From: Adenanthera pavonina
Lineage: Eukaryota > Streptophyta > Magnoliopsida > Fabales > Fabaceae
Length of the DNA: 64,000 bases
Direction: 5' to 3'
NCBI GenBank assembly: GCA_026686845.1
Contig: JAIVEN010000020.1
Coordinates: forward strand, 7,033,501 to 7,097,500
Shown here: one piece after another, positions 22,819 to 34,172 of the stretch
Layout: the number at the start of each line of letters is the position of its first letter
How positions within the stretch are numbered: position 1 is the stretch's first letter
The notes under the pieces: model-generated
What the model was told of the DNA's origin: nothing
The model's input: the letters and a program-made list of their open reading frames with translations, nothing else
Databases searched by the model: none
Position numbers and translations under genes: made by a program

Positions 22819-24570
22819 ATGTCGGGTGGTAGTAAAGCACAAATTCTAGATTTCAAGCTCTTTATGGACTCAATTAATGATCAACTCAAGAAATTAAGTA
22901 TGAGATCAGATGTGATGGAAGCTTACCCTTTTTATTCTAAGACAAGCTCAGGTAAGAACCATGTGATATTTTCTAATAGTGATGAAGAAGAGGTGGGAAC
23001 TGAATTTGAGTAGAAAAAGGTATAACCAAGAAGAGATAGACAAAACTGATATGCAACTAGAAATAATCATGAACACAATAAAGATCCCCTTGCCAATATG
23101 AAAATAAAGATTCCCTCATTCCAAGGGAAAACTAGGGGTGTGCAAGGGCCGGGTTGGGTCAGGCTTCACCCCCCGCTCGATGCTCGACCCGTGCACACCC
23201 GGGCTAAACTGGGCTAGGTACCGGGTCGGGGTCGGGCTAACTCAGTACCACATAATTTTTAAAATATTAAAAATAAAATGAAAATTAACTTTATGTGTTA
23301 ACAAAAAAATTTTAATTATTAATATAAAAGTAGATTTCTTTAAAAATATAAGGTTAGAATAGAAATTAATTTTCTCAAAAATTATAAATATTTACAACTA
23401 TACATTATTTTCATATAATATTAAATTAAGAAATCAATTTAAAATTTTAAATAAAATTAAAATATCAAAATCTTACAAAGTTTTTCATAGTAATCAAATA
23501 ATAAATGTATTATATAAGATATATAGAAAAAAATCTTATAAAATCAATTAATATATATAAAATAATATATATTTTTTTATAAAAAAACATATACATATAT
23601 ATAGTTCGGGCCAGGCTGGACAAAACAAATCTAGCCCGAAGCCTAGCCCGGCCCGAAATGAAGCCCGATCAGGTTGGCCCGATAGGAACGGGTTGGACCA
23701 AGCCAACTGGGCCACGGATTTATTTGCACAGCCCTAGGAAAAACTGATCTTGATGCCTACTTAAGGCTTGTGGAGCTTGTATTTGAATGCAATTCATACT
23801 CAAAGGAAAATAAGGTAAGGTTGGCCACTATTGAGTTTACTAATTATGCTAGTATTTGGTGGAATTAGTTGTTCACTACCAAGAGGAGAACTGGAGAAGG
23901 TCTGGTTAAGATATGGCACGAGATGAAAACAATTATGAGGAAACGATATGTGCCTAATCATTACCACAGGGATGTACACATGAAACTTCAGAAACTGACA
24001 CAAGGATCCAGAAGTGTAGGGAGTATTACCAAGAGATGAAGATTTCTATGATAAAAGTCAAAGTGGATGAAGATCCTGAGCAAACAATGGTGAGATTCCT
24101 TAGAGGATTAGATCTTGAGATTGCTACTGAGGTTGAGATGCAAAACTACCCCAATATGGAAGAGTTATTACATAAAGCTATTAAAGTAGAAAGACACTTG
24201 AAGGCAAAGCAGAAATTGAAATCCTTTGTTGGTTCCAACAAGGAGTACAGATCATATGGAGGTTTCAACCTTTCAAATCCAAAAGTGAGGCCAAGCCAAA
24301 AGAGGGAAGCAAATCGAAGACATCTACAGGTAAGTTTTCTAAATCTTCTTCTTTTAATTCCTCCAAAATTAAGTTCTTTAAATGTCAAGTTTTTTGTCAT
24401 GTTGCTGCACAATATCCTAATAAAAGGACTATGATAGTTCTTGAGAATGGTTGTGTGACTAGTGAAAGTAGTGGTGGAGAGGAAGATGAGGTCGAAAGGA
24501 GCTTTCATGGAGATGATGGTTCTGATGTGAAGATAGCTAATGTTGCAATTAGAGAAGTGCTGGTTTCTAG
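22819..24570 (+). pseudogene. gag of the gypsy element, broken
   Basis: Gag starts near MSGGSKAQ (22819). It resumes after the MITE at 23133-23736 with the retrotransposon gag domain: TDLDAYLRLVELVFECNSYS, then WHEMKTIMRKRYVP and RGLDLEIATEVEMQNYPNME across frames. A zinc-knuckle relic (FFKCQVFCHVAAQYP) lies near 24370-24420. Several stops and frameshifts are present, and the MITE splits the domain. Gag would build the particle shell of the element; this copy cannot. Confidence 0.85.
23133..23736. mobile_element. hAT-like MITE inside gag
   Basis: The ends are TAGGGGTGTGCAA and TTGCACAGCCCTA (inverted, one mismatch), flanked by 8-bp GGGAAAAC (23125-23132) and GGAAAAAC (23737-23744). The ends are GC-rich (CGGGTCGGG, GCCCGGCCCG) and the core AT-rich. 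It differs in sequence from the 20.9-kb MITE but shares its design. Confidence 0.8.
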
Positions 24571-27500
24571 ATGAGCTCTCAACATAATCCAAAGGAGCAT
24601 CTAGAAAGAGAGCAACATGAGAACTTGTTCTACACCAGGTGTTTTATCAACAAGAAGGTATGTACTCTCATCATTGATAATGGTAGTTGTACCAACTTAG
24701 GTAGTACCTTATTAGTTGAAAAGCTAGGTTTGCCAACTATGAGGGACCTCACACCTTATAATTTGTTATGGTTTAATGAAAGTGGGGATGTTAAGGTACT
24801 AGACAGGTGAAAGTAGCATTTTCAATAGGCAGTTTTAATGATGAAGTATTGTGTGATGTTGCACCTATTAATGCTAGTCACTAGTTGCTTGGTAGGCCTT
24901 GGCAATTTGATAAAAAGATTAAGTATGATAATTATACTAACAGATATTCTCTTATGCATAATAATAAGACCATTGTACTAATATCTCTTAGTCCAGTGTC
25001 GGCTCTCGAAGATCAAAGAAGAATCACGCAAGAGTGTAGTGTGAGAGAGAAAGAAAAGAAAGAGCATAATAAAGAGAGAAAAGAGAGTGAGATGAAAAGA
25101 AAATAAAAGAAAAAAAGTGTTGAGAATAAGGTAACATTATTTGTGGGAAGAGGAGAGATTAAGAGAGCATTGTTTGTGAAATGTCCTTTGTACTGATATA
25201 TAAGGATGTGTGTTTGATTGTTTCTGACCTTGATAACTCTCTTCCATCTAGTGTTCTGGGTTTGTTGTAGGACTACAAAGACTTGTTCCTGGAGGAGATA
25301 CTGGATGGGTTGCCTCCCATTAGAGGCATTGAGCATATAATTTATTTCATCCTCGGAGCAGCAATTTCAAATTAACTTGCATATAGGGCAAATCTTGAGG
25401 AGACTAAGGAGATTCGAGGGCAAGTTGATGAGCTAATGAAAAAAGGATTCGTAAGAGGAAGCCTTGGTCCATGTGCTATTCTAATAATTCTTGTGCCCAA
25501 AAAGGATGGCAAATGATGAATGTGTATGGACTATCGAGCTATCAACAAAATCACAGTTAAGTATGGATATCTCATTCCTAGACTTGATGACATGTTAGAT
25601 GAGCTACATGGTGCATGTGTCTTTTATAAAATAGATCTTAGGAGTGGTTATCATAAGATTTGCATGAAATAGGGGGATGAGTAGAAGACTACTTTTAAAA
25701 CCAAATTTGGGTTGTATAAGTGGTTGGTCATGCCCTTTGGTTTGATTAATCTGCTGAGTATCTTTATGTTTCTTATGAATTATGTGTTTCACCCCTACAT
25801 ATGAAAATTTGTTATAGTTTATTTTGATGATATCCTTATATTTTCCAAGAGTCTAGATGAGCATATTAGGCATTTACGTGATGTTTTTGTAATTTTGAAT
25901 AAGAATAGACTCTTTGTGAATCTAGAAAAGTGTTATTTTTGTTTTGATTTTGTTGTTTTTGTTGGTTTTATTGTAAGTGATGATGGTGTTCATGTGGATA
26001 AGGAAAAGGTGAAAGTAATCTGTGAATGGCTAACACCAAGGACTGCAAATAAAGTGAAAAGTTTCCACAAGCTAACTAGTTTCTACTAGAGATTTGTTCG
26101 AGACTTCTCAACCATTGATGCCTCTAAATAAGCTAATAAAGAAGAATGTGGTGTTTAAATGGGGTGAGGCACAAGAGAGGGCATTTCAAACTTTGAAAGA
26201 TAAGTTAACCAATACCTATTTACTTGTTCTTCTTGACTTTTCTAAGCTTTTTGAGATAGAATGTGATGCATTTGGAATTGGAATCAGTGCTGTATTGATG
26301 CAAGAGGCTAGACTAATTGCATATTTTAGTGAAAAGTTGAGTGGTGCATGTTTGAATTATTCTACCTATGATAAAGAGTTGTATGCACTTAAAAGAACCT
26401 TAGAACATTGGCAACACTATTTGTGGTCTAAGGAATTTGTTTCACATTCTAATCATAAAAGCTTGAAATATCTTAAATAAGCTCAATAAGAGGCATGATG
26501 TATGGCTTGAATTCATTGAGTCATTTGAAACACAAGTACAGAAAAGAGATTGTTGCTGATGCATTGACTACGAGGCATAGTCTAATTACATCTATGCAAG
26601 CTAAGGTGATTGGTTTTGAATCTTTGAAAAGCATGTATGAATGTGATGTTGACTTTGCTAATGTTTGGAAACTTTGTGAGAAACATGGCATTGATGACTA
26701 TTATCATTTTGATGGCTTCTTTTTTAAAATGAATACACTGTGTGTACCTATTTGCTTTATGCACGAATTGTTGGTTCTTCAGTCCCATGGGGATGGTTTA
26801 ATGGGATATTTTGGGATTAAAAAGACTTTAATAACTATTTTGAAAGAGCATTTGTATTGGCTGCATATGCAAAAGGATGTCATTTATGTTTGTGATAATT
26901 GCATTATGTGTAAGTATGCTAAGTTTAGAGTGCATCCGCATGGTTTATATGCTCCAATGCCTATTCCTTCGCATCCTTGGGTGGACATTTCTATAGATTT
27001 TGTGCTTAGATTGCCTAGGTCCTCTGCAAGAAATGATAGTATCTTTGTTGTTGTGAATTGATTTAGCAAGATAATACATTTTATTGCCTATACAAAAACT
27101 CATGATGATGTGCATATTTGTAATTTGTTCTTTAAGGAGATTGCTAGATTACATGGTTTACTCAGGTCCACTGTTAGTGATCGTGATATTAAGTTTTTGA
27201 GTCATTTTGGCGAACTTTGTGGGTTAAATTGGGTACTACATTTGTATTTTCTATTATTGCACATTCCTAGACTGATGGGTAAACTAAGGTTGTTAATAGA
27301 ACTCTATCTTCTCTTTTGCATGTTGTAATCCAAAATAATCTTAAGAATTGGGAAAAATGTTTACCTCATGTTGAGTTTGCTTACAACCGTACCGTGCATT
27401 CTACCACTGATTTTTCCCCTTTTGAGACAATATATAGGTTTAATCATTTAACTCCATTGGATTTTCTTCATTTACCTTCCCATGAGTTTACTAACCTTGA

Positions 27501-27860
27501 TGGTGCTCAAAAGGCTAAATTTGTGCAAGATTTGCATGCTAAGGTCAAGGCAAACATTGAACGGAAAAATAAACAATATGCTCGCTAGGCTAACAAAAGT
27601 CGTAGGAAGGTTGTCTTTGAGCCCAGTGATTAGGTGTGGATTCCCTTGTGCAAGGAAAGATTTCTTGAACAAAGGAAATCCAAATTGACCCACGTGGCAA
27701 TGACCCATTTCAAGTCTTGGAGCGAATAAATGATAATGCCTACAAGATAGATTTGCCTAGCTAGTTCATATGGTAATGTAAGTGCAACTTTTAATGTCAC
27801 TAACCTTTCTTGTTTTGATATTTCAAATTCGAGGACAAATCTTTCTCAAGGGGGAGGGAA
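24571..27860 (+). pseudogene. pol of the gypsy element: protease, RT, RNase H, integrase, all broken
   Basis: Domain order is the Ty3/gypsy one. Protease-like segment near 24630-24720 (FINKKVCTLIIDNGSCTN, with DNG where DSG or DTG is usual). Reverse transcriptase about 25270-26090 (PKKDGK, MDYRAINKIT, VYFDDILIFSKS, GFIVSDDGVHVD). RNase H about 26150-26480 (FEIECDAFGIGISAVLMQE, YSTYDKELYAL). Integrase about 26550-27720 (YFGIKKT, CDNCIMC zinc-binding Cys pair, WVDISIDFVLRLPR). The tail reads as far as NVTNLSCFDI and has no recognisable chromodomain. Stops in nearly every domain, plus frameshifts, make it non-functional. A purine tract (27848-27860, AAGGGGGAGGGAA) closes the region. A strict clade is not assigned. 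Confidence 0.9.
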
Positions 27861-28902
27861 TGATGCAAGCAAGCTAGGAAGCATGAAGCAAACTCAAGAC
27901 GTTGGAGAAAATGAGGCTGAACAAGTGATTTAAATGTGGAAGACGGTTGATTAATTACAAGGCATAGGAGGTCCAATAATAAGATCTAAAGCTAAGGCAA
28001 TGAAAGAGGCTTTGAATGGTGTGAACAACAAGCAATTTGAGATGGAGCCTTTGCACTTAAATGAATTTGAAGCCTAAGAGCACAAGAATGGTGTGATTAT
28101 GTTCTCAAATATATATATATATATATATAAGTTTAAGATTTAAGTTCAAAATCAAACCTAACATAAAGAGCTTACTTAAAGAGCATTTGACTCACTTAAA
28201 GGGCATGTGACTTAGGGATTGATGGACTTAATTATTGTTAATTTCATTTTTATTAATTATGAGTAAAACTTTGTTGGTTAATAAAGCACGATTAGTTAAT
28301 TAGTAGTTTTTTTTATAGCCCACCTTGTAAATAAGCATATAGTGTACTAAACATATGATTTCATTAATGTGGTGATATGTTTATAGAGTTGTTTTTATTT
28401 TTGGGGTTTTATTTTACTAGTTTCTTAGGTTTATTAGGAGTGTTATTTGAACCCAAAGTCTCCTAATTCCATTAAGATTACTTGAGCCCAAATTAATTGA
28501 TTTTCTAGGCTCATTAAGTTAGATTTTTCATTATCTATTTAAAGCTCTCTATTGTGTATGTTTTCTATAGATTTTGGATTAATAAAGTTTCAAACTTTTA
28601 CGAGTTCCTCTTACATTCTTTGAGTGTTATAGTGAAATTATGACTTATCAAGGAATTAGTCAATTCTTGTGGCGTCATCAAAATTAGTGTTCAAGAGACT
28701 GGTTCTCTTGGGTTCTATTCCTTAAGAACAACATCTAATCGTTATTTTTCTTTCCATTCTACTGTTTGTTTTTTGTTTCTTGTGCTTTTTCTATTTGGTT
28801 CTTTACTATCCAGTTTCGTAGCGCCTCTTGTTTGCAACATTCCAAGTGTCTAACACATCAAAATAAGTTTTTTGAACTAATTTCATAAGGGTTCACCTGT
28901 TA
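27861..28902 (+). mobile_element. 3' LTR of the gypsy element
   Basis: It starts TGATGCAAGCAAGCTAGG directly after the polypurine tract and runs about 1.04 kb to GGGTTCACCTGTTA. It matches the 5' LTR along its length but with many substitutions, so the insertion is old. It contains a (TA)n run near 28111-28130. Nothing is inserted in it, unlike the 5' LTR. Confidence 0.88.
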
Positions 28903-28906
28903 ATTT

Positions 28907-28915
28907 TGGTATCAG
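28907..28915 (+). other. Primer-binding-site-like TGGTATCAG after the 3' LTR
   Basis: TGGTATCAG immediately follows the 3' LTR and aligns with the primer-binding position after the 5' LTR. Homology to the 5' leader stops a few bases later. It is not a tRNA gene. Confidence 0.5.
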
Positions 28916-29639
28916 CAATTAGATCAACCAACTCTAAAACTACCAATCTTTTTATCTCTCTACTATTATAGTTAATGTTAATATTACTCTCTATACCTAA
29001 GTTAAGAAAACTCATGTCACTTACTATTCTTTTGTGTAAACATGAACGTTATTAGTGCTATATCCTATATCAGTTTATAATCAAAGTATTACTCTAAATC
29101 TAAATGATTATAGTGATAGCTTTACTTCTTGCTATTACTTTAATTGACTTTGAGCAATAACCACCTATCTTATCTTAATTTCAAACCTAAGAAGTATGAG
29201 AGGCATTATATGCTTTACCTCTAATACTACATAACCATTTGCATTATACTACTCTAAATCTAGATAATTACAATAATCATTTTAGTTTAGGGTTTAGTTT
29301 CTCACTCACAAAGCTCTCTAACATAATCAAGCACTACAAGTCGAAATAATCATCTAACACTATGATACCATTAATAGAGATAATGTTAACATACATGCGT
29401 ATATTTCAAAGCATGTAATACATAATACTAAATATTATGTGTGTTGGAACTTCTCAAAGATGTTTATACAAGTCATTTTATCCCCTAAAATATTAATATA
29501 ACTACCAATTTACATTATACTAATCAAGCATTATCAGTTCAATTACCACATACCAAACTACTCAATGGTTCAAATTATATAAATACAAAAAATGGTAATC
29601 TAAATAGCAATGTCTAAAAGAAATCACAACTAACCTCGC

Positions 29640-30710
29640 ACATTAGGTTGTTGAATTGAGGGTAGGCTCAAAACTTCAGGAACTTCAAGTGCAACACACA
29701 ACCTTGTCTTGGCCATGATGTTCCGTACTTCATGCTCTCCATATGTGATTAATTAAGGCTCAAATTATTAACTAAATTCATAACTTTGCGCATACTAATA
29801 CAGAAAATTATCAATTTGTCTCACCTTAATTTGCCCTTTAAACGTAAACATTATAAATAACAACTTTTGTGACATGGTAAAGAGAATCGCCCAAAAGACT
29901 GTCCACCATCTTCTATGCCACTTCATCGTAGAATTTATAGGTAACTTTATTCATCCTATGACAAACAATAGGAATATAAAGTTGTTCCATTCATATGTTT
30001 TAGTTTATATTAAACCAAAATCTCACTGATAATTCAATAACAATACGTACTGTTCATCCTCTATTTCCATCTGCATGTTAATTGAATGATCTGGTCCGTC
30101 CATGTAATCCAACAATGGGTTCACATTGTCAGCATATCCGTAAACATCTACAAATCAAATGTAAAGCTTTGTTAGAAATAACTCCATCATTCCAGAAAAA
30201 GTATAAAATTACAAGAAGGACTTTAAGTATATTCACCGATGGGATTTGGATAGCTAATAGATTGATCATGAATCTGTTTCACAAAAGTCAGTTCAAAGGA
30301 GTATTGTGGAAGCTCTTTGTCAGACTCGGCCACTTCAGTTCTATTGTTGATATGTAACAATAGTGGTTGTTCCTTTCCTCTTACTGCAAAACCAAACTTA
30401 GTCACCAAGATGTTTTTTATTTTGTAACAGCAAACTTCCACAAGTTTTTCTTTATACTTTCTATTGTAATCCCCTTATTGTACATAGCATTAATCTTCAT
30501 CACCTACAGAGTACATATGGTATGTTGATAACAAAGTTATTTTATAATAATTACAGGGTCTCAAACACTCACAACACCGAACTGAATAGCTCTTCATCGA
30601 TGAAGACCATACAACAATCTTGCCTTTCCGATGAAATTGAGGGATGCGCCAGTTAGTAGGAATGGATCACTCTGATACATTTGTCCCAAAAGCACAGGTT
30701 GGTATCTAGT
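29640..30710 (-). pseudogene. RPA70/DUF223-like single-strand DNA-binding protein, decayed
   Basis: Minus-strand pieces follow the order of a plant RPA70-like (DUF223) protein. CMVFIDEE (near 30620) starts an OB-fold. YKEKLVEVCCYKIKNILV followed by FELTFVKQIHDQ (30260-30460) fits its middle and end. After an apparent intron, DVYGYADNVNPLLDYMD with MQMEIEDEQ (about 30040-30155) matches the 'DViG.v...p......l.ledd' start of the next OB-fold. VTYKFYDEVA (near 29930) matches its 'v.lwde.a' strand, and VRNIMAKTRLCVALEVPEVL (near 29690-29750) the following segment. A stop follows YDEVA, and frameshifts are needed upstream. Family recognition is by pattern; exact exon ends are not given because they are uncertain. 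Confidence 0.5.
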
Positions 30711-31714
30711 TCATACATCAAATAGTAATTTCTCTGCACCATTCGAACTACAGACAATGATACCGAGTTGAAGAAAAAACAAGCAAATCGGTTGCAATCA
30801 GACTAGACAGGTAATAAATGGAGGAAGGTATATGAAAACAGCAAAGCTATAAATACACTATCAATATCGTCAGTTCTTGATTACTTCAAATAGCGTCAAT
30901 GATAAATGTAGTTATTAATACCTTCTTTCCAATCTATAGGTTTAGCCCCCAAAAGTCATATCTCTATGAAGCACTACACGGCTCATACTTTTATTTCCAA
31001 AAATGTGTCTGTAACTGGTATCTTAACCCTCCATTCTCCTATTTCTCATTAGTATTTGATTACTTGCAAAATAATAGGAAATTTTTACTACCTTTTTTTC
31101 ATCATTTGTTTGTGTAGAACAAGTAACTGGTACCTTTTTTTTCGTTGTTCTCTCTATTACCTCCATTGTCAGCGTCATTGTTCTTTGCTTATTCTAGGCA
31201 TTGTGAGAAAGTATCATCAAACATCAAATTTGGGTGTAAGTCTATCTCTGGTTTTTATTATTCATCTCTTCCTTCCCAATTACCGATTCTCTTCCTTCAT
31301 GTCGGGATCTGTGGAGGGAAGCAAGGTGTTATGTTAGCTGCACTCAGTAAGGAGGGAAGATTTATGTATTGACCTATTTATTTTCCCAGCATTGTTTGTG
31401 GTTGTATTGATACAGTGTATCCTAAAAAAATATATAAGGAATATTTCAGATTATTTTTTTCTTTAATGATAATCTTTTCCCTTTATTTCCTTGCGCTTAT
31501 TGTGGTTTTTAATTTTTCAGAATGCAGAATGTGACCCCAAGTTAGTTACTCTTAAGTGCATCCAGAGAAAGGTAATTCTCTAAAAGGTGGAAAGTATACA
31601 TTGAGTAACACAAGAAGCCGGGTAACACGGCGAATTTTTCATGGATGGGCGTGGGAATGTGAAGGTAACTCTAATTATATCTACGTCACTTAAATAAAAT
31701 TCCTAAATTAAAGC

Positions 31715-31715
<1 letters not shown>

Positions 31716-31756
<41 letters not shown>
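31716..31756. repeat. (TTA)n microsatellite
   Basis: About 13 uninterrupted TTA/ATT units inside the Helitron. Confidence 0.95.
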
Positions 31757-32943
31757 GCCGCAGAGAGTCCTGTACATATATAGCTCAGACTGAGGTATGA
31801 AAATTTTTTCCTTTAATCTATTTTCCTTTTCTATTTTTCATTGTATGATTATCTATCCCTGACGTAAAGAATCCACGCTCAAGAAAACAATAAATAACCT
31901 TTGAAAAAAAATAAAAACTACAGAATGTGCTAGACTACCAGATTTTAAGTTATTAAATACATAGTTCTTTGGGGTAAAAAGTTGAAACCCAGTGACATTG
32001 TTAGAAAAAATTTACGGCATATTTTATATGATCTTCTACACTTATTTTTTCTCTCCCTCCCCCTAATTTTTTATTATTTATTTCTTTTTCAATTTTAATT
32101 TTGTCTAATTTATTTAATCTTCAAAAATTTTTACGTAACTTCTTCTTTTTGAGACTTCATAACTTCCATATCCCATTATCTTTATATTATTTAAAATTTA
32201 AATTCAATTTTTAATTTAATTTAAAACTTCCACAATCCAACTTCTTAATATTTTAAAAATGAAGATTTCTTATTATCTTTAACTTACCTATTTTTTCTCC
32301 CTGCCCTTATTTTTTTGTCTTTTTGTCTTTTTCAATTTTAATTTCGTTTCATAAATTTTCATTTCCAGTTTGGATTTCATATGCCAGATTGGATTTCCAG
32401 TTTGAGGAAATAACACATTCATAAATTTTGATAATCTAGAGTATCGGTATTATACAAGTTTGTTTTATGCAAGTTTTTTTTTATGTGGTTTTGGTGGTAA
32501 GCTTTTAATAGCGTTCATGTTTACATGGAATATTTTATAACTCTCATGTGATCATTTTTATTTTTATTTATGCATTTTTATTTTGATTTGCTTGCTTTGG
32601 ATGATTGACAAAGTGGTACTAAAACTGATCAGAATTCGGTTGATCTAGAGCTTGCAATTAAGGACGAAGTAGCAGATGTCAAAAAAGATAGACCTACAAT
32701 AATAAAGTGAACGTCTACAATTATATTATCTCTTCTCATTTACTTAGAAGAGAACACTGGTTTACTTAGAAGAGTATTTCCAAAATTTTGTATATATATA
32801 TATATGTTATTGTCCTTCACATTTGTGTTTTGAAGTAATTTTATTATTTGTAATAGTTTGTAGTTCCTTAATCAGTGGGTCATTCTTCATTTAATGTACA
32901 TACTTAAGAGGTAGTTTTCATCACTGTTAGGAAATGACACTAG

Positions 32944-33346
32944 CAGCCTGTTTGGTTCAAATTTATGGGCGTAATGTAATGTAAATAGGATTATATTACA
33001 TCAGTAGTTACGTTTGGTTTGTCAAGTTACATAATTATAGGATTACGCCCGTAAACCCAAATACACTTCGGAATGTAAATGACAAACTTGTTCAGAAGCT
33101 ATGTATTTGAGATTACATTGTTGTAAATAGAAGTAAAAAGATAATATTGCCCTTATATAAATGGGGTAAGGGCATTTTAGTACTTTACTATTTATTTATA
33201 TTTATTTAAATATAAAAAATAATTTATTTTTCATATACTCCAGTGTCATACCAAACAAACTCGCATGTATTTTATTTACATCTCATCCCATTACATTTCT
33301 TCCCATTACAGTCTTTGACTCCTCTGCAAATGAACTAAATGCGCTG
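32944..33346. mobile_element. MITE with diverged inverted ends inside the Helitron
   Basis: The left end CAGCCTGTTTGGTTCAAAT and the reversed right end CAGCGCATTTAGTTCATTT match imperfectly. TAG flanks both sides (32941-32943, 33347-33349), a 3-bp duplication as in PIF/Harbinger-type elements. Non-coding. Superfamily uncertain. Confidence 0.5.
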
Positions 33347-33720
33347 TAGAAGAATATGAGAAAATGCTATTTTCAATGATATCACCTTTGACATGCTCTA
33401 TACAACTGAATTTGTTGGCCAAAAAAAACATAACTGAATTTGTTACCTCAGTTTTTTTTTTTTAATTTGAAATATATGGTTTGATAATATGTTGTTCACT
33501 TTGTCTTAATACACTTACAGCTTCGAATGTTTATTTAGTGTACTTTAGAATTTTGATGTTTTATTGTTACTATTAAATTGTTTTTTATAATACAATTCTC
33601 TGTGTCATGTTTAAAATTTATTCATTTTATACATATAATAATTGTTTTCATAACACAAATGTTATGTGCTTTGGCCAAAAAACTAAAAGTGACCGTGCTT
33701 TGCACAGGTCCACAATCTAG

Positions 33721-34172
33721 TTGATAAAAAAAATAGTCAAATACTGTTTAAATCGATCATCATTTAATTAATATTTTTTAATTATATATATGTTATAAAA
33801 ATATAATTTTGTTAATTCTTGACTAGTTTTTGTTAATTTCTAACTAATTTTATCAAATTTTGATTAGCTTTTAACTATACTGATTTTCGAAAAGTCTTGA
33901 ACTCATCCAATTTGCTACTTCAATGATTGAACCACTCAATCTGATCAAATTTTGTGCCACCAACCAAAGCTTCACATCACATAAAAATGATGCCCCATCA
34001 ACTAGTAAAGCTATCATTAGCTAAACTACCCACACTGATTTACATGTCTAGCTAGCCAAATTACAGAAGACTTTCTAAAGATCCAGAATTCTCTGTTCCA
34101 AATGTTCATACAACTTTCACACACACAAAAGCTAGAAAAAGAAAAATGAAAAAGCCAAGGGCATGGCATTTA
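33721..34172. other. Spacer, includes 3' UTR of the P450 gene
   Basis: AT-rich, no coding signal. The part next to 34172 should be P450 3' UTR. Confidence 0.5.

Larger units (their letters stand above)
28955..33720 (+). mobile_element. Probable Helitron, 4.8 kb
   Basis: The proposed 3' end is the hairpin at 33693-33708 (CCGTGC and GCACAGG) followed by CTAG (33717-33720) and T. The proposed 5' end is TCTCTCTACTATTATAG after an A at 28954. This gives insertion between A and T, as Helitrons do. Inside, an RPA-like pseudogene lies on the minus strand; RPA-like genes are typical cargo of plant Helitrons. No Rep/helicase was recognised, so it is non-autonomous or decayed. The 3' end is better supported than the 5' end. 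Confidence 0.5.

Noticed and set aside
28907..28915. tRNA-like sequence
   Set aside because: Only a primer-binding-site match; no tRNA fold around it.
30899..31372. Overlapping plus-strand frames in the Helitron
   Set aside because: No family pattern, overlapping frames, AT-rich sequence; chance.
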